A stretch of 5,394 bases of DNA from an uncultured Achromobacter sp. (GTDB lineage: Bacteria > Pseudomonadota > Gammaproteobacteria > Burkholderiales > Burkholderiaceae_B). Below the pieces are notes generated by a model that saw only the letters and a list, made by a program, of their open reading frames with translations, made no database searches and was not told the origin of the DNA. The position numbers and the translations under genes are program-made. Of the stretch, positions 1 through 5,146 are shown in pieces; positions within the stretch are counted from its first letter, which is position 1, and the number at the start of each line of letters is the position of its first letter. The DNA lies in the NCBI GenBank assembly GCA_913775005.1, contig CAJYKY010000349.1, positions 1-5,394 on the forward strand, read 5' to 3'.

Positions 1-39
1 GAATTCGGAAGTCGCAGTCTCATTGTTGTTCGAAGCCGT
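1..39. other. Sequence downstream of the response regulator, no gene seen
   Basis: These 39 nt follow the regulator's stop codon. I see no terminator-like hairpin. The window begins with GAATTC, an EcoRI site, which may reflect how the original fragment was cloned. Confidence 0.5.
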
Positions 40-726
40 TCAGTGCATGCGTTCCAGGCGATAGCCGTAGTTGTAGACCGTGGCGATCACATAGCCATTG
101 CGGGCCCGCAGGCCCAGCGCCGAACGCAGATTGCTGACATAGGTGGCCAGGCTGGCGTCGTACTTGCGGTCTGCCGTACCCCAGATATGTTTGCTGAGCG
201 CATCCTTGGTGATGATGCGGCCGGGGTTGCGGAACAGCAGCGTCGCCACATCAAATTCGCGCGTAGGCAAATTGACGGCTCGCCCATTCACCGTCAGCGT
301 CTTGGCTTCCAGGTTGAAAGAGAACTGCCCCACTTGAAACTGCATGCTGCTCGCTTCGCCGCGTTTCGATTTACGCAGCTGAGCCGCCATGCGCGCCAGC
401 AATTCCCTTTCGCGTACCGGCTTTTGCAGATAATCGTCGGCGCCCTGGTTCAGCGCCTGGACGATGCTGTCTTCATCGTCGCGCTGCGTGACCATCAGGA
501 TAGGCATGCTTGGAGACAGATTGCTGCGCGCCCATTTCAGGACCGCCAAGCCCGTCGCCCCCGGCACTTCCCAATCCAGCAGCACAACGTCAACAAGCTG
601 TTGTTTGAGCAGTTGGATAAAACTGTCGCCATCCCCTTTTGAATAGATTTGATGGCCGTGACTTTGCAGCAATTTGCTCACCCACTCGACTTGAGAAGGA
701 GAGTCTTCAAGAACAGCGACATTCAT
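40..726 (-). CDS. OmpR/PhoB-family response regulator (REC + winged helix)
   Basis: This is a complete 228-residue two-component response regulator, the normal length for the OmpR/PhoB family. The receiver domain covers about residues 1-118. It has the acidic pair E7/D8, the phospho-acceptor D51 in LLDWEVPG, the switch Thr T80 and the conserved K102-P103. The C-terminal winged-helix DNA-binding domain spans about 128-226 and ends in the typical GYRL hairpin motif (residues 221-224). The ATG at 724-726 has a modest GGGAA ribosome site at 735-739, 8 nt upstream. By family, a histidine kinase phosphorylates D51 and the protein then binds direct repeats in target promoters. No kinase lies in the window, so the partner is unknown. 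The gene is co-oriented with the secretion operon but separated by 152 nt of AT-rich DNA, so it probably has its own promoter. Whether it controls the secretion genes is not shown by the sequence. The family call is very secure; the targets are unknown. Confidence 0.95.
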   Translation of the reverse strand: MNVAVLEDSPSQVEWVSKLLQSHGHQIYSKGDGDSFIQLLKQQLVDVVLLDWEVPGATGLAVLKWARSNLSPSMPILMVTQRDDEDSIVQALNQGADDYLQKPVRERELLARMAAQLRKSKRGEASSMQFQVGQFSFNLEAKTLTVNGRAVNLPTREFDVATLLFRNPGRIITKDALSKHIWGTADRKYDASLATYVSNLRSALGLRARNGYVIATVYNYGYRLERMH

Positions 727-789
727 TCAGTAATTTCCCATTGGCGGTAATTCCCGAATGATTAATTTTTATTCCGGCAATCCCTGTTT

Positions 790-824
790 GATACCCCGAC
801 AGAATGATTTCATGCGGGGATATC
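790..824. repeat. Bulged inverted repeat, 9-bp stem
   Basis: GATACCCCG at 790-798 pairs with CGGGG-A-TATC at 815-824, leaving one bulged A (820) and a 16-nt loop. The loop holds a small ATGA-TT-TCAT dyad at 804-813. Read on the minus strand, the stem is followed by AAACAGGG rather than a U-run, so it does not look like a Rho-independent terminator. A regulator-binding dyad or an mRNA 5' structure upstream of the response regulator is possible. Confidence 0.5.
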
Positions 825-833
825 AACAACAAC

Positions 834-856
834 AAGAAATTTCTTAAAGGAAATTT
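834..856. repeat. AT-rich palindrome and near-direct repeat
   Basis: AAGAAATTTCTT at 834-845 is a perfect 12-bp palindrome. Its left half recurs as AAGGAAATTT at 847-856, giving a near-direct repeat. The same bases also form an AAATTTC/GAAATTT dyad (837-843 with 850-856) around a 6-nt loop. On the minus strand this dyad is followed by CTTGTTGTTG, which is U-rich but not a proper U-tract. It could be a binding site or a weak terminator of the secretion operon. Confidence 0.4.
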
Positions 857-878
857 GAGAATTTTATTAACGTCGCAA

Positions 879-1367
879 CTAATTTCCACCCATGAATACG
901 AACTTCCAATCTTGATAGCTGGCCTTCCCAGCCAGGTCGCCCAGCACGGCATCAAAGCCGTCCTGCTTGAGCGGCTTGCGTTCAGACAGGCTGTACACGC
1001 CCATGATGCCGCCATCCGGCGACTTCACAATGCCCCATTCGGTGTCGCCCGTGATCGGGTCGGCGTAGACGCGGCGCAAATGCCGCCGCGTGAACGACAC
1101 GCGATCGTCCTTGAGCAGCGCGTCCATCGTCTTGGGATAAGCCGGTGCCGTGCCCGCGCGGTAATAGGACGCCAGCGCGCGCTGGAACTGCATACCGATG
1201 AACAGCAGCTCGGCCTCCTGTTCGCGCAGCTTCTTGGTCTGCCACGGTTGCGCCACTGCCGACAAGCCCGTTGCCACCGCCACCACCAGCATCAGCACGG
1301 CAAGATACGCCGAGCCGCCCTGCTTTGCCGCCCCCGGTTTTGCAGCCCCCTGCCTACCAGCTTGCAT
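879..1367 (-). CDS. Atypical pseudopilin-like type II secretion protein lacking Glu+5
   Basis: This 162-residue protein has a basic, Gly/Ala-rich leader (1-18), then GG|SAYLAVLM and a hydrophobic helix (about 19-41), followed by a helical stalk containing EAELLFIGMQFQRALASYY. The layout is that of a pseudopilin. However, the residue after the putative cleavage glycine is Ser19 instead of Phe/Met, and mature position 5 is Ala23 instead of Glu. Residues 101-111 (YADPITGDTEW) match the DPxTG...W core of the preceding pseudopilin. I recall a proteobacterial family annotated only as type II secretion system protein with this AYLAxLM and EAELLFIG arrangement. The ATG at 1365-1367 is chosen because GGGA at 1374-1377 lies 6 nt upstream; an in-frame TTG at 1371-1373 would have almost no spacing. 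It overlaps the previous gene by 14 nt and is the last gene of the operon. It may be a minor or tip pseudopilin, and whether it is processed is unclear. Confidence 0.82.
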   Translation of the reverse strand: MQAGRQGAAKPGAAKQGGSAYLAVLMLVVAVATGLSAVAQPWQTKKLREQEAELLFIGMQFQRALASYYRAGTAPAYPKTMDALLKDDRVSFTRRHLRRVYADPITGDTEWGIVKSPDGGIMGVYSLSERKPLKQDGFDAVLGDLAGKASYQDWKFVFMGGN

Positions 1368-1743
1368 AGTCAATCCCGTCCAAACCTTTGCCCTTGGCGC
1401 CGCTGATCACATCGTTCACGCCGGGTTCATCGCCGCGTTGCGGCATCCAGGAGTCGCGCCGGCCTGTCACCGGGTCCATGGGCAGCTCGCGCAGATAGCG
1501 GGCCGAAATCAGCGCGTCCAGCGTGTCGGGATTGCCGCCATGGTCAGCGCGATAATCATCCAGCGCGTGACGGATCGCTTGCAGGTTGTGCCGCAACACG
1601 GTCTCGCGCGCGCGGTCATTGCTTTTCAGAAACGACGGCGCCACCAAGGACATCAGCGCGCCGATGATGGTCATCACGGCCAGCAGCTCGATCAGCGTGA
1701 AGCCTGCGCAGGAGCGCTTACCAGGCCGAATATGGAATGCCAT
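1354..1743 (-). CDS. GspG-like pseudopilin (second of tandem pair)
   Basis: This 129-residue type II secretion pseudopilin has a 14-residue basic leader and a textbook prepilin site, CAG|FTLIELLAVMTII, with Phe15 at +1 and Glu19 at +5. The hydrophobic helix runs to about residue 36. A polar helical stalk follows (RARETVLRHNLQAIRHALDDY), then a LPMDPVTGRRDSW core (87-99) and a GspG-like C-terminus, KGLDGIDYASW. Family members are cleaved and N-methylated by a prepilin peptidase and assemble into a short periplasmic pseudopilus. The start is ATG 1741-1743, set by a strong GGGAGGG at 1749-1755. An open frame extends 43 codons further upstream, but that stretch lies antisense to nothing useful, is deep inside the previous gene and lacks any pilin logic. 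The gene overlaps the preceding pseudopilin by 26 nt and the following gene by 14 nt, implying coupled translation. Confidence 0.93.
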   Translation of the reverse strand: MAFHIRPGKRSCAGFTLIELLAVMTIIGALMSLVAPSFLKSNDRARETVLRHNLQAIRHALDDYRADHGGNPDTLDALISARYLRELPMDPVTGRRDSWMPQRGDEPGVNDVISGAKGKGLDGIDYASW

Positions 1744-2194
1744 TGATACCCTCCCGGCGGCTCTTGGACCGCACATCGAATACATCTCGACCCGACGAAA
1801 AGGATTCCGCCGAGCTGTCATAACTGCGGGTGTCCCACGTGTCCGCAGGCGAGCGGCCTTCGCAACGCTCACACATCGGGTCCGCCGGCAGGCGGCGCAG
1901 GAAATACAGGTTGCCGCCGTTGGGATCCGTCTTGTCCTGCACGCCCTTGACCAGGCTGTCCAGGTCGGGCGGGTAACCGCTGCGGTCCAGGGACTTGTCG
2001 ATCTTGCCTTCGCGGCTGGCCTGGTAATAGGCGTCGATAGCGTTGCGGATCACCTGCAAGCTGTGCCGCAATTCGCTTTCCTTGGCGCGCTGCTTCACCA
2101 GCGCCGAAAACGGCACCGCCACGCTGAGCAGCAACGCCAGCAACGTCATGGCTGCCAGCATCTCGATCAAGGTGAAACCCGATTGCTTACGCAT
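1718..2194 (-). CDS. GspG-like pseudopilin (first of tandem pair), with CxxC
   Basis: This 158-residue pseudopilin has a very short leader (MRKQSG) and the cleavage/methylation motif G6|FTLIEM, with Phe7 at +1 and Glu11 at +5. A hydrophobic helix runs to about residue 28, followed by the stalk (SELRHSLQVIRNAIDAYY). The core around residues 101-120 reads RLPADP followed by CERC (Cys108, Cys111), where the sister protein has DPVTG. The C-terminus, GINGIPYSAW, mirrors the sister's. It is a bit longer than its neighbour because of an insertion before the C-terminal strand. ATG 2192-2194 is preferred because AAGGA at 2200-2204 sits 5 nt upstream; the in-frame GTG directly before it (2195-2197) would be only 2 nt away. 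That ribosome site overlaps the stop codon of the secretin gene, so translation is probably coupled. Function is inferred as a pseudopilus subunit of the same machine as the upstream secretin. Confidence 0.93.
   Translation of the reverse strand: MRKQSGFTLIEMLAAMTLLALLLSVAVPFSALVKQRAKESELRHSLQVIRNAIDAYYQASREGKIDKSLDRSGYPPDLDSLVKGVQDKTDPNGGNLYFLRRLPADPMCERCEGRSPADTWDTRSYDSSAESFSSGRDVFDVRSKSRREGINGIPYSAW
1749..1755 (-). promoter_or_regulatory. Strong ribosome binding site deciding the second pseudopilin start
   Basis: On the minus strand this reads GGGAGGG and lies 5 nt before the ATG at 1743, inside the coding sequence of the previous pseudopilin. It selects the 129-residue form over the much longer upstream open frame. 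Confidence 0.8.
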
Positions 2195-2199
2195 CACAG

Positions 2200-2204
2200 T
2201 CCTT
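2200..2204 (-). promoter_or_regulatory. Ribosome binding site fused to the secretin stop codon
   Basis: Minus-strand TAAGGA combines the secretin TAA (2205-2203) with an AAGGA ribosome site 5 nt ahead of the ATG at 2194. The arrangement favours termination-reinitiation coupling and argues for ATG over the adjacent GTG. Confidence 0.7.
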
Positions 2205-4038
2205 AGAACGGCGGTTTGGCCAACGCCGCGTCCAAAGCGGGCGATGCGCCCTCGGCCGGGGCTGGCGCAGGCAAGGCCGCCGGCGGCTGTGTGGTCATCG
2301 GCACCACCGTCACGCGCGACTCGGTGCCCGACGGGAAGTAGCTGTCAGACGCCGACGGCAGCGCCATCGACCGTTCAATATGCGGCGTCAGCAGCAGCAC
2401 GATCTCGGTGGTCTGGTCCGTTTTCTTCTGCCCGCCAAACAGGCTGCCCAGCCACCCCATCAAGCTGAATCCGGGCAAGCCGCTGCTGCTGCGCGTGTAC
2501 TGCTGGTTCACCAGGCCGGCCAGCACCTGCGTTTCGCCATCGCGCGCCGTCATCACCGTTTCGGCATTGCGCGTGCTCATCGGATACACGATGCCGCCGC
2601 CCGCCGTCTTGACCTCGCCCTTCAGGTTGCTGACTTCCATACTGACTTTGACGCTGACTTCGTTCGACAGACTGATGCGCGGCTCCACCTGAAGGATCAG
2701 GCCCACATCCTGGTAGTTGACGGACTCCGTCACCACGCCGTTGGCGTTCGTCGTGGTCACCACCGGCACCTTTTCACCGATCTTGATGCTGGCCTTCTCC
2801 AGGTTGCGCACGCGGATCTTCGGGTTCGCCAGCACCTTGGTCTTGCCGCGCTTTTGCAGCAGGTTCAGCGCGGCCGACAAATCATTCCGGCTGCTGACGC
2901 CGATATGGCCCTTGCTGAGGTTGAGCAGATCACCCACCGTGATCTTGCCGCTTTCGCTTTGCGCCAACAGCGAAAACCGCAGGTCGCTCGGATAGTCCAC
3001 GCCCACTTCCAGTTCATCGCTGGCATTCACTTCCAGCACCTGCACGTCCATCGTGACTTCCGACTGCGCGATGTCCAGCGCCGCCACCACGCGTTCCACC
3101 ACCGCCATCACCTCCGGCGTATCGCGCACCAGCACGGCATTGGCGCGCTCATCCAGATGTACGTTCTTCGGCGCGCTGATCTGCCGCAAGGCGGCCAGCA
3201 CATGGGTGGCATTGGCCTGGTCCAGATAGAACACGCGAACCATCAGCTCGCGGTATTCCTTTTCTTTGTCCGCGCGGGCGGGATAGATCAGCAGGCTGTG
3301 CGCGTCCAGCACCTTCTTTTCAAGCTGATTGGTGCGCAACAGCAGGTTGATGGCGTCTTCGGCTGTCGTCTGCCGCGCGATGATGCTGGCCGGCATCGAG
3401 GTGGACACGTCGGGATCCAGCACAAAATCCACGCCAGCCGCCAGCGAAATCGCGTCCAGGATCTGCGCGATCGGCTGGGACTTGAAGTTCAGCGAGACGG
3501 GTTTACGCAGGGCATCGGTCAAGCGCGGCTTGGCGGCATGGCGAACGATGTCGCGGCGTTGAAGCTGATTGCGCAACGCTTCGGCCTGCGCATAGCCCGG
3601 CTGTTCCTGCAAGATGCGGTTGACGCGATACAGCGCTTCGGCCGGCCGATCATGCTGCAAGGCGGCGGCCTCGGCCAATTCCTCTTTGAGGTGCAAGCGC
3701 TGTTCCAGCTGCGTCTTCAACTGCTGTGCGCGCATATTGGACGGATTCATTGCCAACAGGCCCTGCACTTCTTCCAGCGCATCGGCTTCGTCGCCCGCGT
3801 CCATTTTCACGCGCACGCGTTGCAGGGTTTCGCGCGCAACGGTCACTTCGTCGCGCGCGATGTTCTTCGCGGCTTCGATATCAGCGGGGTTGTCCGCCAG
3901 TTTTGCGCGGTTGTCGGCCAAACTTTCGGTCGCGCTTTTGGGCGGGCCTTCCCACGCACGCTTGAATGAGTCGGACGCGGCGCATCCGCTTAACGCCACG
4001 CTCAAGGTGACGGCCAGGGCAGCAGGTTTGAATGTCAT
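2203..4038 (-). CDS. Lipoprotein secretin, GspD/PilQ/MshL-type
   Basis: This 611-residue outer-membrane secretin should form the multimeric gated channel of a T2SS/T4P-like machine. The N-terminus is a lipoprotein signal with lipobox LSGC (Cys19). Residues about 35-165 are alpha-helical with TPR-like repeats (for example EALYRVNRILQEQPGYAQAEAL). An STN/N0-like domain follows at about 180-253, then one Secretin_N module at about 266-322 (VFYLDQANATHVLAALRQIS to VVAALDIA). The secretin barrel spans about 328-556, with NPKIRVRNLEKASIKIGEKVPV at 405-426, a gate-like GLPGFSLMGWLGSLFGG at 520-536 and TEIVLLLTPHI at 544-554. A Pro/Ala-rich tail ends the protein. This is shorter in N-domains than typical GspD (N0-N3). 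Self-lipidation would allow pilotin-independent targeting. ATG 4036-4038 has AAGGA at 4048-4052, 9 nt upstream. It follows the PilP-like gene after 62 nt, the largest gap in the operon. The secretin call is very secure; the exact subfamily is not. Confidence 0.96.
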   Translation of the reverse strand: MTFKPAALAVTLSVALSGCAASDSFKRAWEGPPKSATESLADNRAKLADNPADIEAAKNIARDEVTVARETLQRVRVKMDAGDEADALEEVQGLLAMNPSNMRAQQLKTQLEQRLHLKEELAEAAALQHDRPAEALYRVNRILQEQPGYAQAEALRNQLQRRDIVRHAAKPRLTDALRKPVSLNFKSQPIAQILDAISLAAGVDFVLDPDVSTSMPASIIARQTTAEDAINLLLRTNQLEKKVLDAHSLLIYPARADKEKEYRELMVRVFYLDQANATHVLAALRQISAPKNVHLDERANAVLVRDTPEVMAVVERVVAALDIAQSEVTMDVQVLEVNASDELEVGVDYPSDLRFSLLAQSESGKITVGDLLNLSKGHIGVSSRNDLSAALNLLQKRGKTKVLANPKIRVRNLEKASIKIGEKVPVVTTTNANGVVTESVNYQDVGLILQVEPRISLSNEVSVKVSMEVSNLKGEVKTAGGGIVYPMSTRNAETVMTARDGETQVLAGLVNQQYTRSSSGLPGFSLMGWLGSLFGGQKKTDQTTEIVLLLTPHIERSMALPSASDSYFPSGTESRVTVVPMTTQPPAALPAPAPAEGASPALDAALAKPPF

Positions 4039-4047
4039 GTTGTGAAT

Positions 4048-4052
4048 TCCTT
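4048..4052 (-). promoter_or_regulatory. Ribosome binding site of the secretin gene
   Basis: AAGGA on the minus strand, 9 nt before ATG 4038. It lies just downstream of the intercistronic hairpin, so the secretin has an independent initiation site, unlike the overlapping genes around it. Confidence 0.65.
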
Positions 4053-4059
4053 AAGAGGC

Positions 4060-4081
4060 CGCCGTGAACGGAGTCACGGCG
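4060..4081 (-). other. Intercistronic hairpin upstream of the secretin gene
   Basis: CGCCGTGA (4060-4067) and TCACGGCG (4074-4081) form a perfect 8-bp GC-rich stem with a 6-nt loop. It sits in the 62-nt gap between the PilP-like stop codon and the secretin ribosome site. On the transcribed strand it is followed by GCCTCTTAAGGA with no U-run, so an intrinsic terminator is unlikely. An RNA-processing, stability or translational-control element that adjusts secretin dosage is plausible. Confidence 0.55.
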
Positions 4082-4100
4082 CGCCCTGCCGTCAGCGCGC

Positions 4101-4580
4101 TTACGGCGCCAACGACGTCAGATCGATATGAATGACCCGCCCTTGCGGGTCCTGTAGCACGGCGCGCGATGCTTCCAGCGCCCGGAATTGATAGTGATGA
4201 GCCAGCGTCTGGCCCGGCCGCACTACGCCAGCCACCTCGCAGCGTTGGCACAGCAGATACGCCTGCCCCTGGTTTTCCAGCACGATGATGCGTTGATCGC
4301 CTTCCACCCATTCGCCCACGGCCTCGAACGGAGCCGCCACCAACGCCGCAGCCGCCGGGTCCGTCAGCGCTTCCGGCAAGGCGGCGCCATCGCCTTCCGG
4401 GGAAGGCGCGGCGTCTGCCACGGGTTTCTCTGGCTGCGGCACGCTGCCATTGACCAGCGATGCCCAGGGCTGAGGCGGAAACAGGTCCACGGCGTCATCT
4501 GCCGAGGCGCGCACCGGGCCGCCCGTGGCCGCCAGCGTCAGCAACGCCAGCGCAAACAGTCCTTTGAACGACTGACTCAT
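4101..4580 (-). CDS. Exported PilP/GspC-like small periplasmic protein with CxxC
   Basis: This 159-residue protein starts with a hydrophobic N-terminal segment (about 6-20) and a likely signal-peptidase site near ASA|DD at residue 28. A Pro/Ala/Glu-rich linker follows (about 34-85). A C-terminal beta-rich domain (about 86-155) begins VGEWVEGDQRIIVLENQGQA and continues through VVRPGQTL, FRALEASRAVLQDPQGRV and IHIDL. That strand pattern resembles the homology-region/PilP fold of GspC and PilP, which links inner-membrane components to the secretin N0 domain. Its place between the PilO-like gene and the secretin supports this role. Cys111 and Cys114 form CQRC, which could be a disulfide or a metal site. 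ATG 4578-4580 is preferred because GGGAGG (4587-4592) is 6 nt upstream; the adjacent GTG (4581-4583) is only 3 nt away. The ATG shares one base with the previous stop codon (TGATG). The fold is inferred and similarity is too weak by eye to give a gene name. Confidence 0.8.
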   Translation of the reverse strand: MSQSFKGLFALALLTLAATGGPVRASADDAVDLFPPQPWASLVNGSVPQPEKPVADAAPSPEGDGAALPEALTDPAAAALVAAPFEAVGEWVEGDQRIIVLENQGQAYLLCQRCEVAGVVRPGQTLAHHYQFRALEASRAVLQDPQGRVIHIDLTSLAP

Positions 4581-5146
4581 CACACGCCTCCCAGCATGCT
4601 CAAACGCAGCTTCACGTTCAGCAGCATGTTTTCCGGCCGATGCCTGTCCAGGCTCAGCGACTCCAGCCGCAGCAAGGGGTGTTCGGCCAGGCTACGCAAG
4701 CCGGACGACAGATCCTGATAAGAGCCGATGGCGGTGATGTCCAGCGACGTCCGGCGCAGGCGCCCCTCGATGATGTCTTCGCCCTGATACTGGATGTCCA
4801 CCAGCAACAGGCCGGAGCGCGTCAGCTCTCCCATCACATCCAGCTTGCGCGGGTCGGTCGCGAGGCGCAGTTGCGTCCGCAGCGCTCCCATGACGCCAGA
4901 GGGCTCCAAAGTCGGCGTGCATTTATGCATTTCCGAATTGATTTCCAAGGCCTTGCGCCGCAAGTCACGTTTCTCTGGCAGCGACACGATGAAATGCGCC
5001 GCCAGCACCACCGACGTCCCCAATGAAAGCAGGCCAGCGCGCCCCAGCTGTTGCGCAACGCGCTGCGCCTGCCAGCGCGCGCGCGCCAAGGTGCTGTTGC
5101 CCAATACCGCGGCCAGGCGCGGTTTGATTGATTCAAAGCGCTTCAT
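4580..5146 (-). CDS. PilO/GspM-like inner-membrane assembly protein
   Basis: This 188-residue protein has a short basic cytoplasmic N-terminus, one predicted transmembrane helix at about residues 36-56 (AGLLSLGTSVVLAAHFIVSL), then a helical segment and a C-terminal alpha/beta domain at about 103-188. The latter runs from ELTRSGLLLVDIQYQ to LDITAIGSYQDLSSGLRSLA and finishes LLNVKLRLSML, the ferredoxin-like strand-helix pattern of PilO and GspM. Such proteins pair with PilN/GspL to build the periplasmic side of the assembly platform. Length and topology fit. The ATG at 5144-5146 overlaps the upstream PilN-like stop in an ATGA arrangement, and its own stop overlaps the next gene's start, so all three are probably translationally coupled. 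One lone Cys76 sits in the stalk region. The family assignment rests on topology and synteny more than on sequence motifs. Confidence 0.82.
   Translation of the reverse strand: MKRFESIKPRLAAVLGNSTLARARWQAQRVAQQLGRAGLLSLGTSVVLAAHFIVSLPEKRDLRRKALEINSEMHKCTPTLEPSGVMGALRTQLRLATDPRKLDVMGELTRSGLLLVDIQYQGEDIIEGRLRRTSLDITAIGSYQDLSSGLRSLAEHPLLRLESLSLDRHRPENMLLNVKLRLSMLGGV
4587..4592 (-). promoter_or_regulatory. Ribosome binding site deciding the PilP-like start
   Basis: GGGAGG on the minus strand lies 6 nt from ATG 4580 and 3 nt from GTG 4583, within the end of the PilO-like gene. The spacing supports the ATG start. Confidence 0.7.

Larger units (their letters stand above)
727..878 (-). promoter_or_regulatory. 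AT-rich intergenic region upstream of the response regulator
   Basis: This 152-nt gap lies between the last pseudopilin and the response regulator and is clearly more AT-rich than either. It probably carries the regulator's promoter and perhaps the end of the secretion transcript. It contains a bulged inverted repeat (790-798 with 815-824), a 12-bp palindrome (834-845), a weak 7-bp dyad (837-843 with 850-856), and recurring GGGAA(A)TTAC-like words on the minus strand (730-739 and 747-755). I see no convincing -35/-10 pair at standard spacing and no stem followed by a clear U-run, so neither a promoter nor a strong terminator is assigned to exact bases. Confidence 0.45.

Noticed and set aside
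1..6. EcoRI site at the first base as a biological boundary
   Set aside because: It more likely reflects a cloning boundary or chance. A second EcoRI site occurs at 4044-4049, and neither shows a junction in gene content or composition.
43..642. Plus-strand open frame opposite the response regulator
   Set aside because: It is the complementary-strand shadow of a response regulator with all catalytic residues intact, and its translation shows no domain.
1744..1872. A 43-codon upstream extension of the second pseudopilin
   Set aside because: The internal ATG at 1743 has a strong GGGAGGG at 5 nt and gives a normal 14-residue leader. The extension would give an implausibly long arginine-rich leader and a deep overlap with the previous gene.
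2380..3969. A 529-codon plus-strand open frame opposite the secretin gene
   Set aside because: It is antisense to a secretin with clear domain motifs. Its translation is rich in His, Arg and Gln with no recognisable domain, as expected from the complement of GC-rich codons, and no ribosome site or promoter supports it.
4060..4081. Rho-independent terminator between the PilP-like and secretin genes
   Set aside because: The stem is good, but no U-run follows it on the transcribed strand, and a terminator here would split a clearly functional gene set.
4078..4085. GGCGCGCC palindrome as an operator
   Set aside because: It is an 8-bp GC palindrome of a kind expected by chance at this base composition, overlapping the hairpin arm, with no second copy.
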